Counted from the stretch's first letter, positions 22,755 to 34,114 are shown. The stretch: 64,000 nucleotides of DNA from Diphasiastrum complanatum (GCA_029204225.1 CM055115.1:9295466-9359465), one strand, 5' to 3'. The notes: generated by a model from the letters alone, not told the origin. Made by a program: numbers and translations.

Positions 22755-23389
22755 TTCAAAGTATTCACTATATTTATCTTCCTATTTTGTGTATACCATC
22801 CATAGTAATGGATAGTAGAAATCAACTAGTAGCTCTATTCAACTTTTCTATGAGTATTTTTGGACATTCAACATCTTATCATTGGATGTTACAAGAAACC
22901 TTAAGTAATGATCTGTTTTGAAGGTTTGGCTGCAATTATTTTCAAAGGCCGGATCCTTTTCTCTCAAATATTCTAAAGCGATATCATGTGAAGTCTTTCA
23001 TTTATTACCACATATTAGATTCCACTTTTAACCTCACAATTGACATCCAAAACTGCGGATAACTCAATGGTCACAAAGATATCAATTACGAGTTCAACTG
23101 AATGAATTCAAACCAGGACATCAATAACCAGTATTAAGCAATTATTTATAGGGATTACCAAAATCCTAACTACAAAATACATTTCCTGATACTACTTACT
23201 ACCATCTGATGTCCACTCTTCTTCCTTCCTTAGAATTTTCAGTTCTCTGGAAATCTATTTCAACTAAGGTACCAAAAAGACGTAATGACAGTAGTAAATG
23301 TTTAAAAATCAGTTACAATAGGAAAAAGTCCAAAACAATTTCTGTTATATCAAAAATCATTTACTAGTATGTGAAACCGTACTAGTCTG
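22755..23389. other. Non-coding stretch in IR1 right arm
   Basis: Mirror of 9401-10011. AT-rich, no gene seen. Confidence 0.6.
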
Positions 23390-24015
23390 ATCTTTTGAAT
23401 ATAATTCACCATAGGATTTTACTAGAAATGAAATCAGTTATGTAATTTCTATTACGACAAATTTTCCAATCAAATTGGACTGTGTTTCCTTTTTATTGAC
23501 TGGTTTGGCATTACTTCGTTAATATTGATAAAACCTATCCAAACACAGAATATAAAATTACATGAATGGAAATCCCACCAATAGAATTTCAATAATTCTT
23601 GAACCATATCCTGTCAGATTTACTGTCTAGATAAAGAATACCATTCCCACTCATTCAATCTGATCATTTCATATTGTTTGATGATTTTAATCAAATTTAA
23701 CGAGTATCTTGCACAAACATTTCTTTGACTGATAGAATTCTAGCGATCAACATCAATTAGAAAACTATTAGACAAGTAACTTTCAAATTTTTACCAAATT
23801 GAAATTCAACAACAAAGAAAAAAATTCAAATTTTAACTTTCAATCTGGGAGTTCCCAACTCCAAAAGTAAAAAGAATGACAATACAATAAACCTGTCCGC
23901 AATTTCATTGTGGTTCCTCCTGTCAATTTTAACTTATCTATCACCACAAAGTAATTTAGACTTAGTGAAAACACTGTGACCAATTATGAGTGATAAACTC
24001 AATTTAATGGATTCA
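23390..24015 (-). repeat. AT-rich dispersed repeat (outer copy, complete)
   Basis: Complete copy of the AT-rich repeat. IR1 homology stops at 23839 inside it, while the repeat itself runs on to about 24015. It then joins directly to a Gypsy-1 LTR fragment. Confidence 0.8.
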
Positions 24016-24456
24016 CTAAAGGAGCATGATGCAAGACTGGAGTTTTCAACATGTTTGGGTGCCACGCATTACCATCCTAGGTGGTCACGTGTCGCCGACA
24101 AGACCGTGCTTGAAGGGACCCACTGTGCTATGCCTATATAGTGGTGGGTTTCTCTCTTTCCATTCACTCAATCTACCCAGGAGTTCGTGGATGGAGAGCA
24201 CGTGCATGAGCCGGGATGCATCTTTAGGCTAGGAGATGTGTGCTAGGGAGAGTAGAGTGGGTATGGGATGCCAGTTATCGTAGGAGGCTTGACCGGGCAT
24301 GATTATGTCGATTGCTCCAGTGCATGGGGGTGGGTCGGTTGTGACCCTACGGATGGGCAGTTACGGTGCATCGTCACTTGTATGGGGTTTGCGGAACCTT
24401 TAAGGCAGTCAATGATCCTAGGGAGTTGTAACATATTCCCAATCATTATTCTTGTT
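24016..24456 (+). mobile_element. Gypsy-1 LTR, third copy (5'-truncated)
   Basis: Homologous to 21580-21975 but missing the first ~50 bp of the LTR. It holds a ~50 bp segment around 24150-24205 ('ttccattcactcaatctacc' onward) that the IR1 copies lack, and the same TATA-like 'cctatatagtgg'. No pol precedes it, so it is an LTR remnant. Confidence 0.75.
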
Positions 24457-24938
24457 AATACATTCTGAATATGCACGTGAATTAGATATTGGCCATTGAG
24501 TTGAAGAGAATCCATAGGAATAAGAGTCTCCAATAGAAGCCACTTTAAGCTCTTGTGAAATGGATTCATGAGGCATTGAACAAGAATCCGAGTAATGATA
24601 TGAGTTGGATTTCTATGCAATAATGAAATCTCTTCATTGCTAGTAGTATCCATGTTGAATACCTCATACTCCATTAGATTGTTGTCAAAAATAAAATCAT
24701 TCACTAAAGCTCCCAAATCAAACTGAAATGGTTCGCATATCGGGTTCTTAAAATAGCCACTCAATTTCAAGCCATGGAATATTGGTGCTGTATAGTCCTC
24801 ATTCTGAAAGTCTGGTGAATGTCTTGATCGACTTTCTTTGAGCATAACACTATTCTCGATTTGAAGACCAAAAAAGCTCTTCATGTGATCAAGATGAATG
24901 TGACAAATTGAACTTCTCAAGGAAGTTGGTAAGTGCAC
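24457..24938 (-). pseudogene. Unrecognised protein fragment, longest copy
   Basis: The frame is open for 211 codons (24303-24938); the first ~155 are specific to this protein and the rest reads into the antisense of the LTR. Visible segments are HIHLDHMKSFFGLQIENSV, PDFQNEDYTAPIFHGLKL, FQFDLGALVNDFIFDNNLME and MDTTSNEEISLL. It is rich in acidic and aromatic residues with no motif I can place. It may be an exon of a host gene or of another transposon, broken by the LTR. Shorter copies lie in both IR1 arms. The likely start is not defined. Confidence 0.4.
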
Positions 24939-25495
24939 TACATCTAGTAAGGCTTGGGAATCTCTAAAGAAGGTTTATGAGTCCAAGTTTACATCAAGGG
25001 TTCTAACCCTTAGGAGTCAAATCTTTTCAAGTTTTTAAAATAAGGATGAAAGTGCTTATGCTTTTGTTTTGAGGGTTAAGGCATTCAATGATGAGTTAGC
25101 ATGTATTAAGGACTTAAGGAGATAGCACTTGTTCAAGTAGTTTTCAATGGCTTGTTGGATGATCATGCTAATCTTGCTCAAAGTTTTGTTATTCAAAAGA
25201 CATTGCCAAGTATTGTGGACATGCAAGAAATCTTGGTGAATAAGGAGTTTAGGCTTCTATCAAGAGGAGGATCCACTTCCACATCTCAACCTGGAAAGGA
25301 GGAGGCTATGTTCTCAAAGGGCAAGTTCAAGGGCAACAACAAAGTCAAGTGATCTAAAGGACAATCTCAAGGTGAGTCTTCTACTTTTGTTGGCAAGAAG
25401 AAAGATAAATCTAAGCTTAAATGCTTCTATTGTGGAGTCAAAACATGGCAAGGTTGCCATCGATGGGACCAAGTCCCGACATTTGTGACATTGTG
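24930..25495 (+). pseudogene. Copia-3 gag fragment
   Basis: Plus-strand frames read SSKAWESLKKVYESKF, then DESAYAFVLRVKAFNDELA, LLDDHANLAQSFV and IVDMQEILVNKEFRLLSRGG, ending in a Lys/Ser-rich stretch and KLKCFYCG, the first half of a CCHC zinc knuckle. This is the order of a UBN2-type copia Gag. It differs from the Gags of Copia-1 and Copia-2. Two frameshifts or stops occur (about 25040 and 25125) and it stops abruptly at 25496, where the third copy of the BPS1-like segment begins. Confidence 0.75.
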
Positions 25496-25496
25496 C

Positions 25497-26108
25497 AGCA
25501 CATATATGACATAGTGTACTTATGACAAGGATGTGTGTACATTGTAAAAATTGAAAAGTACTGTATTGATAGATTTCTGCCATCGTAGGACACTTAAGAT
25601 TTCAATTCCAACAGTTTGTCCTTTCATGAATTGTATCCCAAGGGATCAATCACAAATTTGAGTTTATTGAACTTCTGCCTTAAACAATTGCAATTGATGA
25701 TCATATGCCTATAGCTCGTAGTGATGAAATTAATTTTTTTTTTGTAATTAATAAATTATATTGTTCATGCTCTTTTTGATTGAAAGACACTTAACGAATT
25801 AAGTTCTCTTTTTGGCTTGTAAAACTTTGTGCCCGTTCAGATATATTCTAAGCAAAATGCTGACGCAATGGTAATACTACAAAGGAGCCATAGTAAAGGC
25901 CACGAGCAATTGAGACAGAGCAATCACAATTACAATTTTCTCTACCAAGTAAATTGTAGACCTCAATTACCTTGCCTTTCAAGAATATAAACAACGATAA
26001 AAGATTTCTATTTTTGTCAGTTAATTTGATGCCATGTTACTCCTCAATATCCAGCTAGTAAAGAATCTTGCGATAGTCATTCTAGATGTGCAACTAGCGA
26101 AGAATCAC
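25497..26108. other. 3' flank of BPS1-like pseudogene
   Basis: Conserved non-coding flank of the gene, starting 'gcacatatatgacatag'. No gene seen. Confidence 0.75.
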
Positions 26109-26955
26109 TCAACAAAATTTCGTTACTGCAGAAATGAGTTTTGCCCTACCCGCGACTATGTCATCAAAAAGATCACGTACGGTGCACTCCAAACTTTCCA
26201 AACCACAGTTCAAACTGTTTAAACTATGCCGAAGCTCCGAAACATCTGACATTCGCAATTCGAACGAGCGCGGAACCTGTTCTCCAAATGACTGAAATTC
26301 AATGAAAAAATTATCCACATGAGCTTGCATGTTTCCAAATTCTCTTAGAAGGATTTTCTCTTTCGTTTCCTCACTGAACCGCAAGCCAATTCGTTCGATA
26401 AGCGTTTGGAATCATTGAAACGAAAGAAATTATGCTCTTCATGGGGTAAATTACTGCGCAAGGATCAAATTGCTTTGCATATCTGCTACCAAAATACCAA
26501 AGCTCCTCCTCTGCCTCAAGTTTCATATCAACAAGTTGCTTGTTTGCTTGATGTATTCTGGACATCTCTCGTCGGCAATGATTTAGAGCCTGAACTATGG
26601 TATCATAATCATCCCCACCTGCTTGGAGAGCTTCAACAGCTATATGGACTACCCGCCCATAAATTCGCAATCTGGAAATACCCGTCATCAAAGCTTTATA
26701 AACATTCATAAGTCGCACTGTCTCATCCATCAGAGTACTAAAGCATTTTAATGGAAAAACAACCTTATCCGCTAAATCCAAAACGGCTGCAAGAGAAGAT
26801 CTGAGGATATCCACAGCATACTGCATCCAGTCTATTGTGAAAAACTTATCTTTAATTGACTCTTCCAATTTTTGCAGACATGACAACAAATTGTCGTGAA
26901 ATGACATATTGGCAGCACCATGACCGTGAGATCGCAGCGAATTCACAAAAACCAT
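26109..26955 (-). pseudogene. BPS1-like pseudogene, copy 2 (98 bp deletion)
   Basis: Same family as the intact copies. A 98 bp deletion (equivalent to 6714-6811 in copy 1) removes the end of the hydrophobic segment and the following ~25 residues, and shifts the frame. The upstream part runs 26955-26371 and then reads out as NAYRTNWLAVQ; the downstream part is 26384-26109. This copy has an upstream in-frame ATG (MVFVNSLRSHGHGAAN) joined to MSFHDN without a stop, whereas copies 1 and 3 have TGA in place of CGA there. It may therefore keep the ancestral N-terminus, 16 residues longer. Confidence 0.8.
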
Positions 26956-27260
26956 GGCGTTGTTTCTTTAGGCAGAGTTAAGGAAGCAACCTTTGCCGTC
27001 TGTGTATTTTGCAGAAATCAAGGTAAGGCTACCTGCCTACCGCTGTACCTTCTGAAATAGCTTGAGAACGTTGTCAAGAAAAAAAAATTATGAAGTAAAA
27101 TTCGCCTTGAGATTTTCGACGAACCCAGCTACGGATTATCACTGACTCAGAGGTTCGAAGGAATTTATTGAGTTCCGCCCTCTGTCTCTTACATTCAACA
27201 CGTCTGCATTCAAGTAAGGCTGTTCTTGGCAAATCGTTCGCGCTCTCACTCTCGCTCGCT

Positions 27261-27300
<40 letters not shown>

Positions 27301-27366
27301 CAAGTGTGTGGTGTTCTCTCTATGGATCTCTATTTATATGCTATTTGGACACCTTCAAAACCCTAG
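26956..27366 (-). promoter_or_regulatory. Promoter and leader of BPS1-like pseudogene copy 2
   Basis: On the minus strand: telo-box (AAACCCTA at 27358-27365, plus strand), TATA box TATAAATA (27331-27338), and a GA-rich leader (CT tract about 27264-27297, plus strand). The TATA box is canonical here and in copy 3, but is TATATATA in copy 1. Confidence 0.55.
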
Positions 27367-27540
27367 TCGTTACATAATATGTAGTACCCTAGAACGTGAC
27401 TAAATGCATATTGGACCCCTAAGAGGGCTAAAACTTGGGACCAAAAAACACTTTGGATACCAACCCAAAAAAGTGATCCAAGGGAGTTGCCTGGAATATG
27501 ACTAGGTAATAGAATGCTATGGTTAACCTCGGTACTCGTT

Positions 27541-28120
27541 ATTTATTTAGATATGTCGGACTATGCATCACATTTTCAAGTTGCACCGCATGCCAAAGTG
27601 CTATTTGTCTTTCAAAGAAAAGCAAATATGTCAACAAGGTGAGGATGAGGGTCTTCAGCTAGAGCCTACACTACATCATGGGTGACTAGGAGGAGGCTAT
27701 GCTAGACATCACTAGTTGGCCTTTAGGTATCATGATTCAGCCCTATCTCCTCAGGCTTTACTATGAAGAATTTAGGATTTCACTTTTAGGTTGTTTACAC
27801 GTTGCAGACTAATAGACGTTATAACAATTTGTGATTTGCTTTTATGAAATATGGATAATGGAATTATAGAAGTTGGAACTACATGCCATTCATCGTTTAT
27901 GTATGTACTACGATTTCAGACTTGTCACTGTATTCTAATTATGGTAACAAGCATTACTTCCCCTCGCATCAGACAAGCATTCATTGCATTGAATAATGAT
28001 CACTTAAATAAGAATAATGAGATTCTACTATATGAGCAAAACTTCATAAGTATAATCTTGAAAATAGCATAGAGAGAGTAAATCATTCACATCAATAAAA
28101 TGAGAATAGACTAACTCACT
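27541..28120. other. Non-coding segment between BPS1-like promoter and Copia-2
   Basis: Also at 54204-54735 (same orientation) and 40721-41257 (inverted). No gene recognised; a 73-codon ORF is not supported by the other copies. Confidence 0.65.
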
Positions 28121-29773
28121 AACTTCACTTCATTCCATTTCAAAGAAATATGCGAGAACAAATGCTCCCTCGTAGATGTTCTAAATATGAAATAACCGTC
28201 TTAACTTCCATAACCACTTCTTGGCATTGGCCCTTCGATAATCGCAAGCCTGAATCCATTGGTGAGTGAGCTAGTTTACAATTGATCAAATTGTATCTGA
28301 TAAGGGTATTGTGAAGATACCGTTGCTTCGTGATAAAGATCAGCCTTCTCGCTGTGTTGAATGCCCAAACAGAAGTGAGCTTTGCCCAAATCGGTCCTGT
28401 CAAGTTCGGAAGACAACATCTTTTTAGCATCCTTCACCAGATTGGTACTATTGTTGAAAAGCAACGTATCATCGACATACAAGGTGATAATTATAAAAGA
28501 TTACTGCATTAACTTGAAGTAGACATTAGAATCAGCCATAAAGTGCTTTGTGGAGCTTGTAGACATGATGCTTCATACCTTCGTGAACGTATCCTTCAAG
28601 CTGGAGCATGTAGATGTCTTTTTCGATGATTATGTTCAAATAAGCTGTCTATACATCGAGTTGATGTACTTCAAGGTCGGCTGCTGCAACATATGATAGG
28701 AGGGCTCGTATCAATGAATGCTTGACTACTAGACTGAAAGTCTCATTTTAGTCAATGTTGGGGATCTGAGCGAATGCTCGTGCTACTAGTCGAGCCTTCC
28801 TTCGATCATAGCTCCATTGGCAATGAATAAGATTGTTGCCAGAGGGAGCTTTGACTACTGACCATGTCTGGTTCTTGATCAGAGAGGAATACTCTATGTT
28901 CATCGCTTCTCTCCAAACATTAAAGTCTGGTTGTCTAAGTGCCTCTTCGACGGTAGTCGGCTCATGTATTAAAAGACATGCCAAAACTCAGGAATGTACT
29001 CTGTGGGCTGTGTGTGCACTCGGTTTGATCTTCTTGGAGGAGGTGCCGTTGGCTGCCAATCCTTGGATTTGTTGTTGCTGAGTAACAACAACTTCTTCAT
29101 CTGACTCGGGTAGTCCATCGACTATAGGCACACTTGAGCCCGAGACTCGAATTGTCGTATCGGAGGCAGAGGCATCAAAGGTTTGCATGGAACTTTGCAT
29201 TTGCCTTTGAAATCGTCAAACTGATCCTCGATAAAGACTGTATCCCTACTGAATAAAATCGTATAGCTTGGTCAGATGAAGTGTATCCAATAAGGATGGT
29301 CTTGAGACCTTGGAAGTTGAATTTCTTCCTTGTCTCCTTTGGGATCTGCGCATAGGTGATGCATCCGAACACTCGAAGGTTCTTCATTGAAGCCTTAGAA
29401 CCTGTCCAAACCTCATGTGGTGTTTTGCCTACGAGGGCCTTAGTCGAACATTTGTTTTGAACATCGGCTGTAGTGGGGAGAGCTTCAACCCAGAAGCTCT
29501 TCGACAAAGATTCATGTGCCAGCATACATTTGGCTGCCTCGACCAGGGTACGATTCTTCCTCTCGGCTAAGCCATTAGATTGAGGCAAATAAGGAGTGAT
29601 AAATTGTTGTCCAATGTCTTGGCTCTAGGAGTACTCCTTGAATTTAGTAGAGATGTACTCTCCACTATTATTGGACCTCAGGGCTTTGATTTGTCTGCCA
29701 ATTTCTTTCTTTGCATGCTCCTTGAAGATTCTGAAACAATTGAAAGCTTTTAACTTCTTCTTGATAAAGTACA
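28121..29773 (-). pseudogene. Copia-2 integrase C-terminus, reverse transcriptase and LTR
   Basis: On the minus strand: integrase end (MPQSNGLAERKNRTLVEA, then CMLAHESLSKSFWVEA, KTPHEVWTGSKASMKNLRVF; 29588-29175), a linker, the RT start (EPTTVEEALRQPDFNVWREA; 28984-28748), a damaged RT centre, the catalytic YVDD motif (MYVDDTLLF, near 28470), then DLGKAHFCLGIQ, QRYLHNTLIRYNLINCKLAH and an LTR piece (about 28240-28121). This is the only fragment here that retains the RT active-site motif. RT is shortened and frameshifted. The element continues upstream beyond the insertion at 29774-31799. Confidence 0.88.
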
Positions 29774-31799
29774 TGAAAGATTATAAAACGACCCCCAAAT
29801 AGAGTGCCAATCTAAGGAAATTGCTAACGGAAGTCGTTTGTTCTATACCACAATTATAGCTCAAGCTCCATTGGGTTATGGAGTCGATTTATGAGCAAGA
29901 GTCTAAGAATGGTTTAGAAGAGCACAACTCTATTCTTCATTTGCTTAGAGATTCAGCATTGCTCAACAAAAAGATGAATAGCCATTGTAATGGGCTCATA
30001 GGCTCAAGAGTCGGACAACAATAGGTGATGAGGAGTATATCACTTGCTAGGGCACTCACTCGATCTGGCATGGCGTCAGGTTGGATCTCAATGTTGGTTT
30101 TCGGAACTTCAAGTTGGTTCAGTCTGATCGTTGTTGGCGCGTTGGCTGCTTGTATGTCAAGTGGGTTTGGATGGCAAGAGTTGAAGGCTGGGAAGCTAAG
30201 TCGTGGTTCCCGGCTTCCTTTGGGATGCCTGCGCTACACTATCTAACGAGCCACGACATAGACAAGGAGAAGGAACCAGCCACAGCAGGGCAACGATGAA
30301 GAGATGGAAGAGCAGAAAGTGGCTCAGTAACACATCGTTGTCTTCAAAGACTGATACTCTCACAATATGTAGGCCATCTTCAAAAGGCACATGAAAGCAA
30401 TGCATTGAATGCATTCACCATTGGCAGGAAGGAAAGAAGTACCTCTATAGATTGCAAGATAGATTCCAGAAGAATGATGGGTTTCAAGTAACTAGATTCT
30501 TCATTCCTTGAAAAGAAACTGCACACAGTTGGCTTCTAGAGGCATTAACAAGCAGAGCTCTTTCAAACATTCAGGCCCTCAGGGCTCTATGCCTGTGTGT
30601 TTTTTTTCCTTAAGGGTAAACAAGATAGGGAAATATCCAATGATTTTGACAGGCAGAAAAATGGCCTCAAGCAAAACTAGAGATATGTACTCTGCTTTTT
30701 GACAGGCCCACGGGGTATTGGATCCCAAACAAATCAATAACTTCTCAGAAAACTAGCAATGAATAGGCTCTGTTCATTGGGCTTCCCTCAAAACTACTGA
30801 CAAAGCTTTGAAAGCCTTAGTGATCAGCAATAAACAAGGCAATGACTGCCTTCTTGGATAACAAACAATCTTTAAATAAGTCACAGAACCTTGTGAATGT
30901 AACAACAAAGCTTTCCACAATTGCAGGCTCTGCAGACACAAGATTAATGACAACAATCTACAAGATTAATCCCAGTGCAATCTACACCCTTCCAAGATCT
31001 GCAACCAAATGTTAGAGATGGCAGAAAAAATAATTCACAAATCCACAAACAATGGTAACACAGTGCTAAAGTCTGGAAAACAGATCAATATCAATGAAAA
31101 TGAACAGAATTTAGAGTAAAGATCCAACAAAGAAATTAGAGTGGAAGGCACCAGGCAGATCAGCCTCTTCTCCTTTCCTCCTCCTTGTCTCTGTGGATTG
31201 AGCACAAATAGGAAGTGGAAGAGATGGGAGGCACCAAGCACAACAACTTCTACTCCTTCCCTTTCTCTCCAAGCTTCTCTCTCTCTCTCTCTCTCTCCAA
31301 GAAGATGACAATGAACAATGGTATGTTGTCCCACACGCCTCCCTATACGTAGGGGCTCAATGGGCTGGAGGTGCACCCTTTCAAGAAATGGGGCACCTCC
31401 TTATGACTTTTCAAAAACTGACTCTAAAAATAGGGCACTGGCCCAAATTCCGTTTTTAGCACCTAGCTTGGACTCAACTTGCAATTTCAAAGTCAAGTTG
31501 GGTCCTATTTATGATTTCAGTTTTTATGGGCTCACGACCAAGATTTTAATAACTAGTACTACGAAAATACTTGGCACCTCCTAGTCCCGACAAACCCGAA
31601 AACTAGGGGCATAGGCCGCATAAATGACATTTTTATACAACGTAAATTAACAAATGAATAGTATTTTAATAGCAGTGCAACCGGCCATTATGGGCCATTT
31701 ATGCGTCATTTTTAGGCAGTTATGCGTCAACGTAATAGCGCACGGCAACGACTTTTCGTCGAAAATAGTTTGAAAAAGAGGTCTTTTTCCCCACAAACA
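29774..31799 (-). mobile_element. 2,026 bp TG...CA insertion with GTACA target duplication
   Basis: The inserted DNA begins TGAAAG and ends AAACA and is flanked by direct GTACA repeats (29769-29773 and 31800-31804). The uninterrupted site, with a single GTACA, is seen in Copia-2 integrase at about 39285, 43123 and 56170. TG...CA ends with a 5 bp duplication are what LTR-retrotransposon integration leaves. No internal terminal repeat, PBS or ORF was found, so a solo LTR is the simplest reading; a small non-autonomous element is possible. Reading on the minus strand there is a TATA-like CCTACG/TATAGGG site (about 31345) followed by a GA tract (31276-31297, CT on plus). The strand is inferred from these. 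The same insertion starts again at 63694. Confidence 0.85.
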
Positions 31800-31804
31800 G
31801 TACA

Positions 31805-33310
31805 CCAAGCAATCCACTAGAAACATGCTGATGGCTTGATCTAAATGGTTTCATGGCCTGTTTACAGACTAGACAGTCTTGACAAGTAGATTATTTGACT
31901 TTCCTATCTGGATAGTCAAGATCAACAACAATAGATTGTTTAGACATTTGTTGTACAAAAGAATAATTTAGGTGACAAAGTCTATAATGCCAAAGTGAAC
32001 TGTTATTTCTTTGAATAGAAGTACTAAGACCATGACTAGAGGTAGAACAACAGTGTCTTAATCTATACAAGAATCCATGTCTCTTTCCGAGTGCTAGGAT
32101 CCTGTCTTCCTTATCAACTACTTTACACTCATCAGATTCAAATTCTACTTTATGTCCTAGATCTGTAATTCTGCTAACAAAGAGCGAATTTGTAGATAGA
32201 TTCGGTAGATGCACTACATTTCAAAGTAGCTTAGATTGATCATTTGCAAAGCTCGATCTTACTGTACCTTCACCTTTGATAGCCTGTGTGCTATTGTTGC
32301 CTAGGTGAACATATCGTTTGGTATTGGAAGGCGTATAGGACTCAAAATAGCCAATATGGCTAGTCATGTGTTGTGTGGCTCTAGAGTTTAGAAACCAGGA
32401 GTTGTCATTGGATGTTCTTTGATGGCTAGTCATTAAGGCATCATTATCCGATTCTTGAATCGATTGTGGTGCTTCTGTACCTGCATATGCCACTTGTTTC
32501 GACTGCCCCTTGCTGTTGTTCTTTTCTTGTAGTATGCGACAATCTTGGATCTTGTGGTTGGTTCATCAAAATATGTGTAGAACAGCTAATTCTTTGTCGG
32601 CTAGTTTGACTGCTCTTGACGCTGTGTCGGTTCATGATTTAGCTTTGGTTGCTTTGGGCCTTTCTTCTTTTGCTTAGTTGAGCCTTTGTTGGTGTATAAG
32701 ACATGAGAGTCGACACTTGAGGAACCAGAGACTTTGTTCCTTCTGCTCTCTTCCTAAAACAACATTGTCATGACTCTTGAAAGAGTCAATTCAGGGTGTG
32801 TCAAGATGATCATCACCCAGCTGTCGTATGAGCTTGGAAAGCTTGAAAGTAGTGTCATTACTACATCTTGATCATCTATGACAAATCCAAAAGTGGCCAT
32901 TTGCTTTAGCAGGTTCTTGAACTGGTTGATGTGATTCTGTAGGGAATCTTCGTTGGTCATCTTGAGGGAGAAAATGTTCTTTCTTAGATGTAGCTTGGAA
33001 GCTATGTCGCGCACATCGTACAGAGTGCCCAAGATGTCCCATAATTCCTTGGAGATATGAGCTTCATACACATGGCTGATTTGAGTGTCTGATATATTGA
33101 GGATGATCAGCACAAAGGCTTTGCCATCCTTCAGCTTCCATCGAGAGATTGCAGCATCGTCAGCTTCGTTTCTTACCTCTACACCTATAACAACGTCATA
33201 AAATTTCTTAGCCATTAGCACAATTCTCATCTTAAATTTCTATAGATGGTGATTGGCTCCATCAAGCTTGTCCATGATAGGACTGGCTTTCCCTTGGAAA
33301 TCCAGGTGGA
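31805..33310 (-). pseudogene. Copia-2 gag, protease and integrase start
   Basis: Minus-strand order: Gag (FYDVVIGVEVRNEADDAA, KELWDILGTLYDVRDIA, MTNEDSLQNHINQFKNLL; 33230-32754), a Lys/Gln-rich linker with half a zinc knuckle (HKIQDCRILQEK), a protease region with WFLNSRATQHMT where D-S-G-A is expected (so the catalytic Asp is lost), then ITDLGHKVEFESDECKV and LWHYRLCHLNYSFVQQ (integrase pre-domain, 32214-31891), ending in CQDC. The ATG is lost (CTG near 33308). It continues across the insertion into 29773-28121. Confidence 0.88.
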
Positions 33311-33500
33311 TATTAGTCTAAGCGATTGTAATAACTATCAGTGAATTGAGAATGAAAATAGACTAGCTCACTAACTTCACTTTATTCCATTTCAAAGAAA
33401 TATGCGAGAACAAATGCTCTTTATATAGTCTAGTAGTTGTTCTAAATATGAAATAGTCATCTTAAGTTCCATAACCACTCTTGAAAAGGATCATAATAAC
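33311..33500 (-). mobile_element. Copia-2 LTR end and leader
   Basis: LTR end upstream of gag, with TATA box (TATATAAA on the minus strand near 33420-33427) and the conserved 'gaagtgaagttagtgagtta'-type leader seen at each Copia-2 copy. Confidence 0.75.
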
Positions 33501-33710
33501 ATATGGACTCTAGGTCAAAATGAAAATCGACCATGGATCGATTTGATCTTTGACCTGGTATTGGAATACACTTAACCTATTCTAAGCTCATTCTTTTTAT
33601 CACATGTCCTCATCCTCAGATTAAGCAAGTCCTCCAAATGTAGATGAATTGTTGTAATGTGCTCCTTCCAAAAATCTATTAAAGTTTGAATATGAAAATT
33701 TGGGACACTA
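33501..33710. repeat. Unclassified repeat joined to Copia-1 integrase
   Basis: Short piece of the repeat family at 14691-15109. It joins Copia-1 integrase immediately after the RSD of the core, giving the false continuation VPNFHIQTLIDFWKE. Mirror at 61791-61970. Confidence 0.7.
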
Positions 33711-34114
33711 TCTGATCTTAGAACTTTGATCTTCCTACCTGTCTGATTTTCGACCAATGCTTTGAAGCTCTTGAAGTTATCAAACGCATCTGATTTCTTC
33801 TTCAAGAAGTAGATCCACGTCTTACGTGACATACCATCAATAAAGGACATGAAATAGAAGGCTTTACCTAAGGACATGGTCCTCATAGGCCCGCATAAAT
33901 CTATGTGGATTAAATCCAAAATGTTCTTTGCTCTTGCAACACCCCCTTTATTGGACTTCTCTCGATGCTGCTTCCCATATACACAGGATTCGCACATCGA
34001 TTTCAAGTGATCTTCTATGGTAGGCAATCTTGTTACCATCTCCAATTTTCTCATCAAACTGAGGCCTCCCAAGTTCAAGTGACCAAGCCTCTTATGCCAC
34101 AACTCAGGTAGCAT
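33711..34114 (-). pseudogene. Copia-1 integrase, N-terminal half (left copy)
   Basis: Begins ELWHKRLGHLNLGGLSLMRK with the His pair and continues to CESCVYGKQHREKS (Cys pair) of the HHCC zinc-binding domain, then the core with IHIDLCGPMRTMS (first catalytic Asp) and WIYFLKKKSDAFDNFKSFK. The frame ends at LRSD, the second catalytic Asp, where foreign sequence is joined. It is out of frame with the protease because 44 bp present in the right copy (around 61345-61390) are deleted here. Unlike the right copy it keeps Gln in GKQHRE, with no stop. Confidence 0.88.

Larger units (their letters stand above)
16918..23839. repeat. Inverted repeat IR1, right arm
   Basis: Inverted partner of 8931-15830. 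Homology begins with 'ctcttttataagcgatcc' and ends near 23839 inside an AT-rich repeat that continues intact to 24015. Differences from the left arm are scattered point changes and small indels, so the inversion-duplication is not brand new. Confidence 0.95.
25497..28490. repeat. Third copy of the BPS1-like gene segment
   Basis: Direct copy of about 52071-55100: gene 3' flank, gene, promoter, 580 bp of non-coding DNA, and the start of a minus-strand Copia-2 LTR and RT end. Because it spans the 54204 junction, the joint between the gene promoter and the Copia-2 side existed before this copy was made, whereas block A copy 1 (ending 7947) breaks at that joint. Confidence 0.9.

Noticed and set aside
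30025-31584. Several 60-113 codon ORFs inside the 2,026 bp insertion
   Set aside because: They overlap each other in different frames and strands, and lack any motif; the element looks like an LTR.
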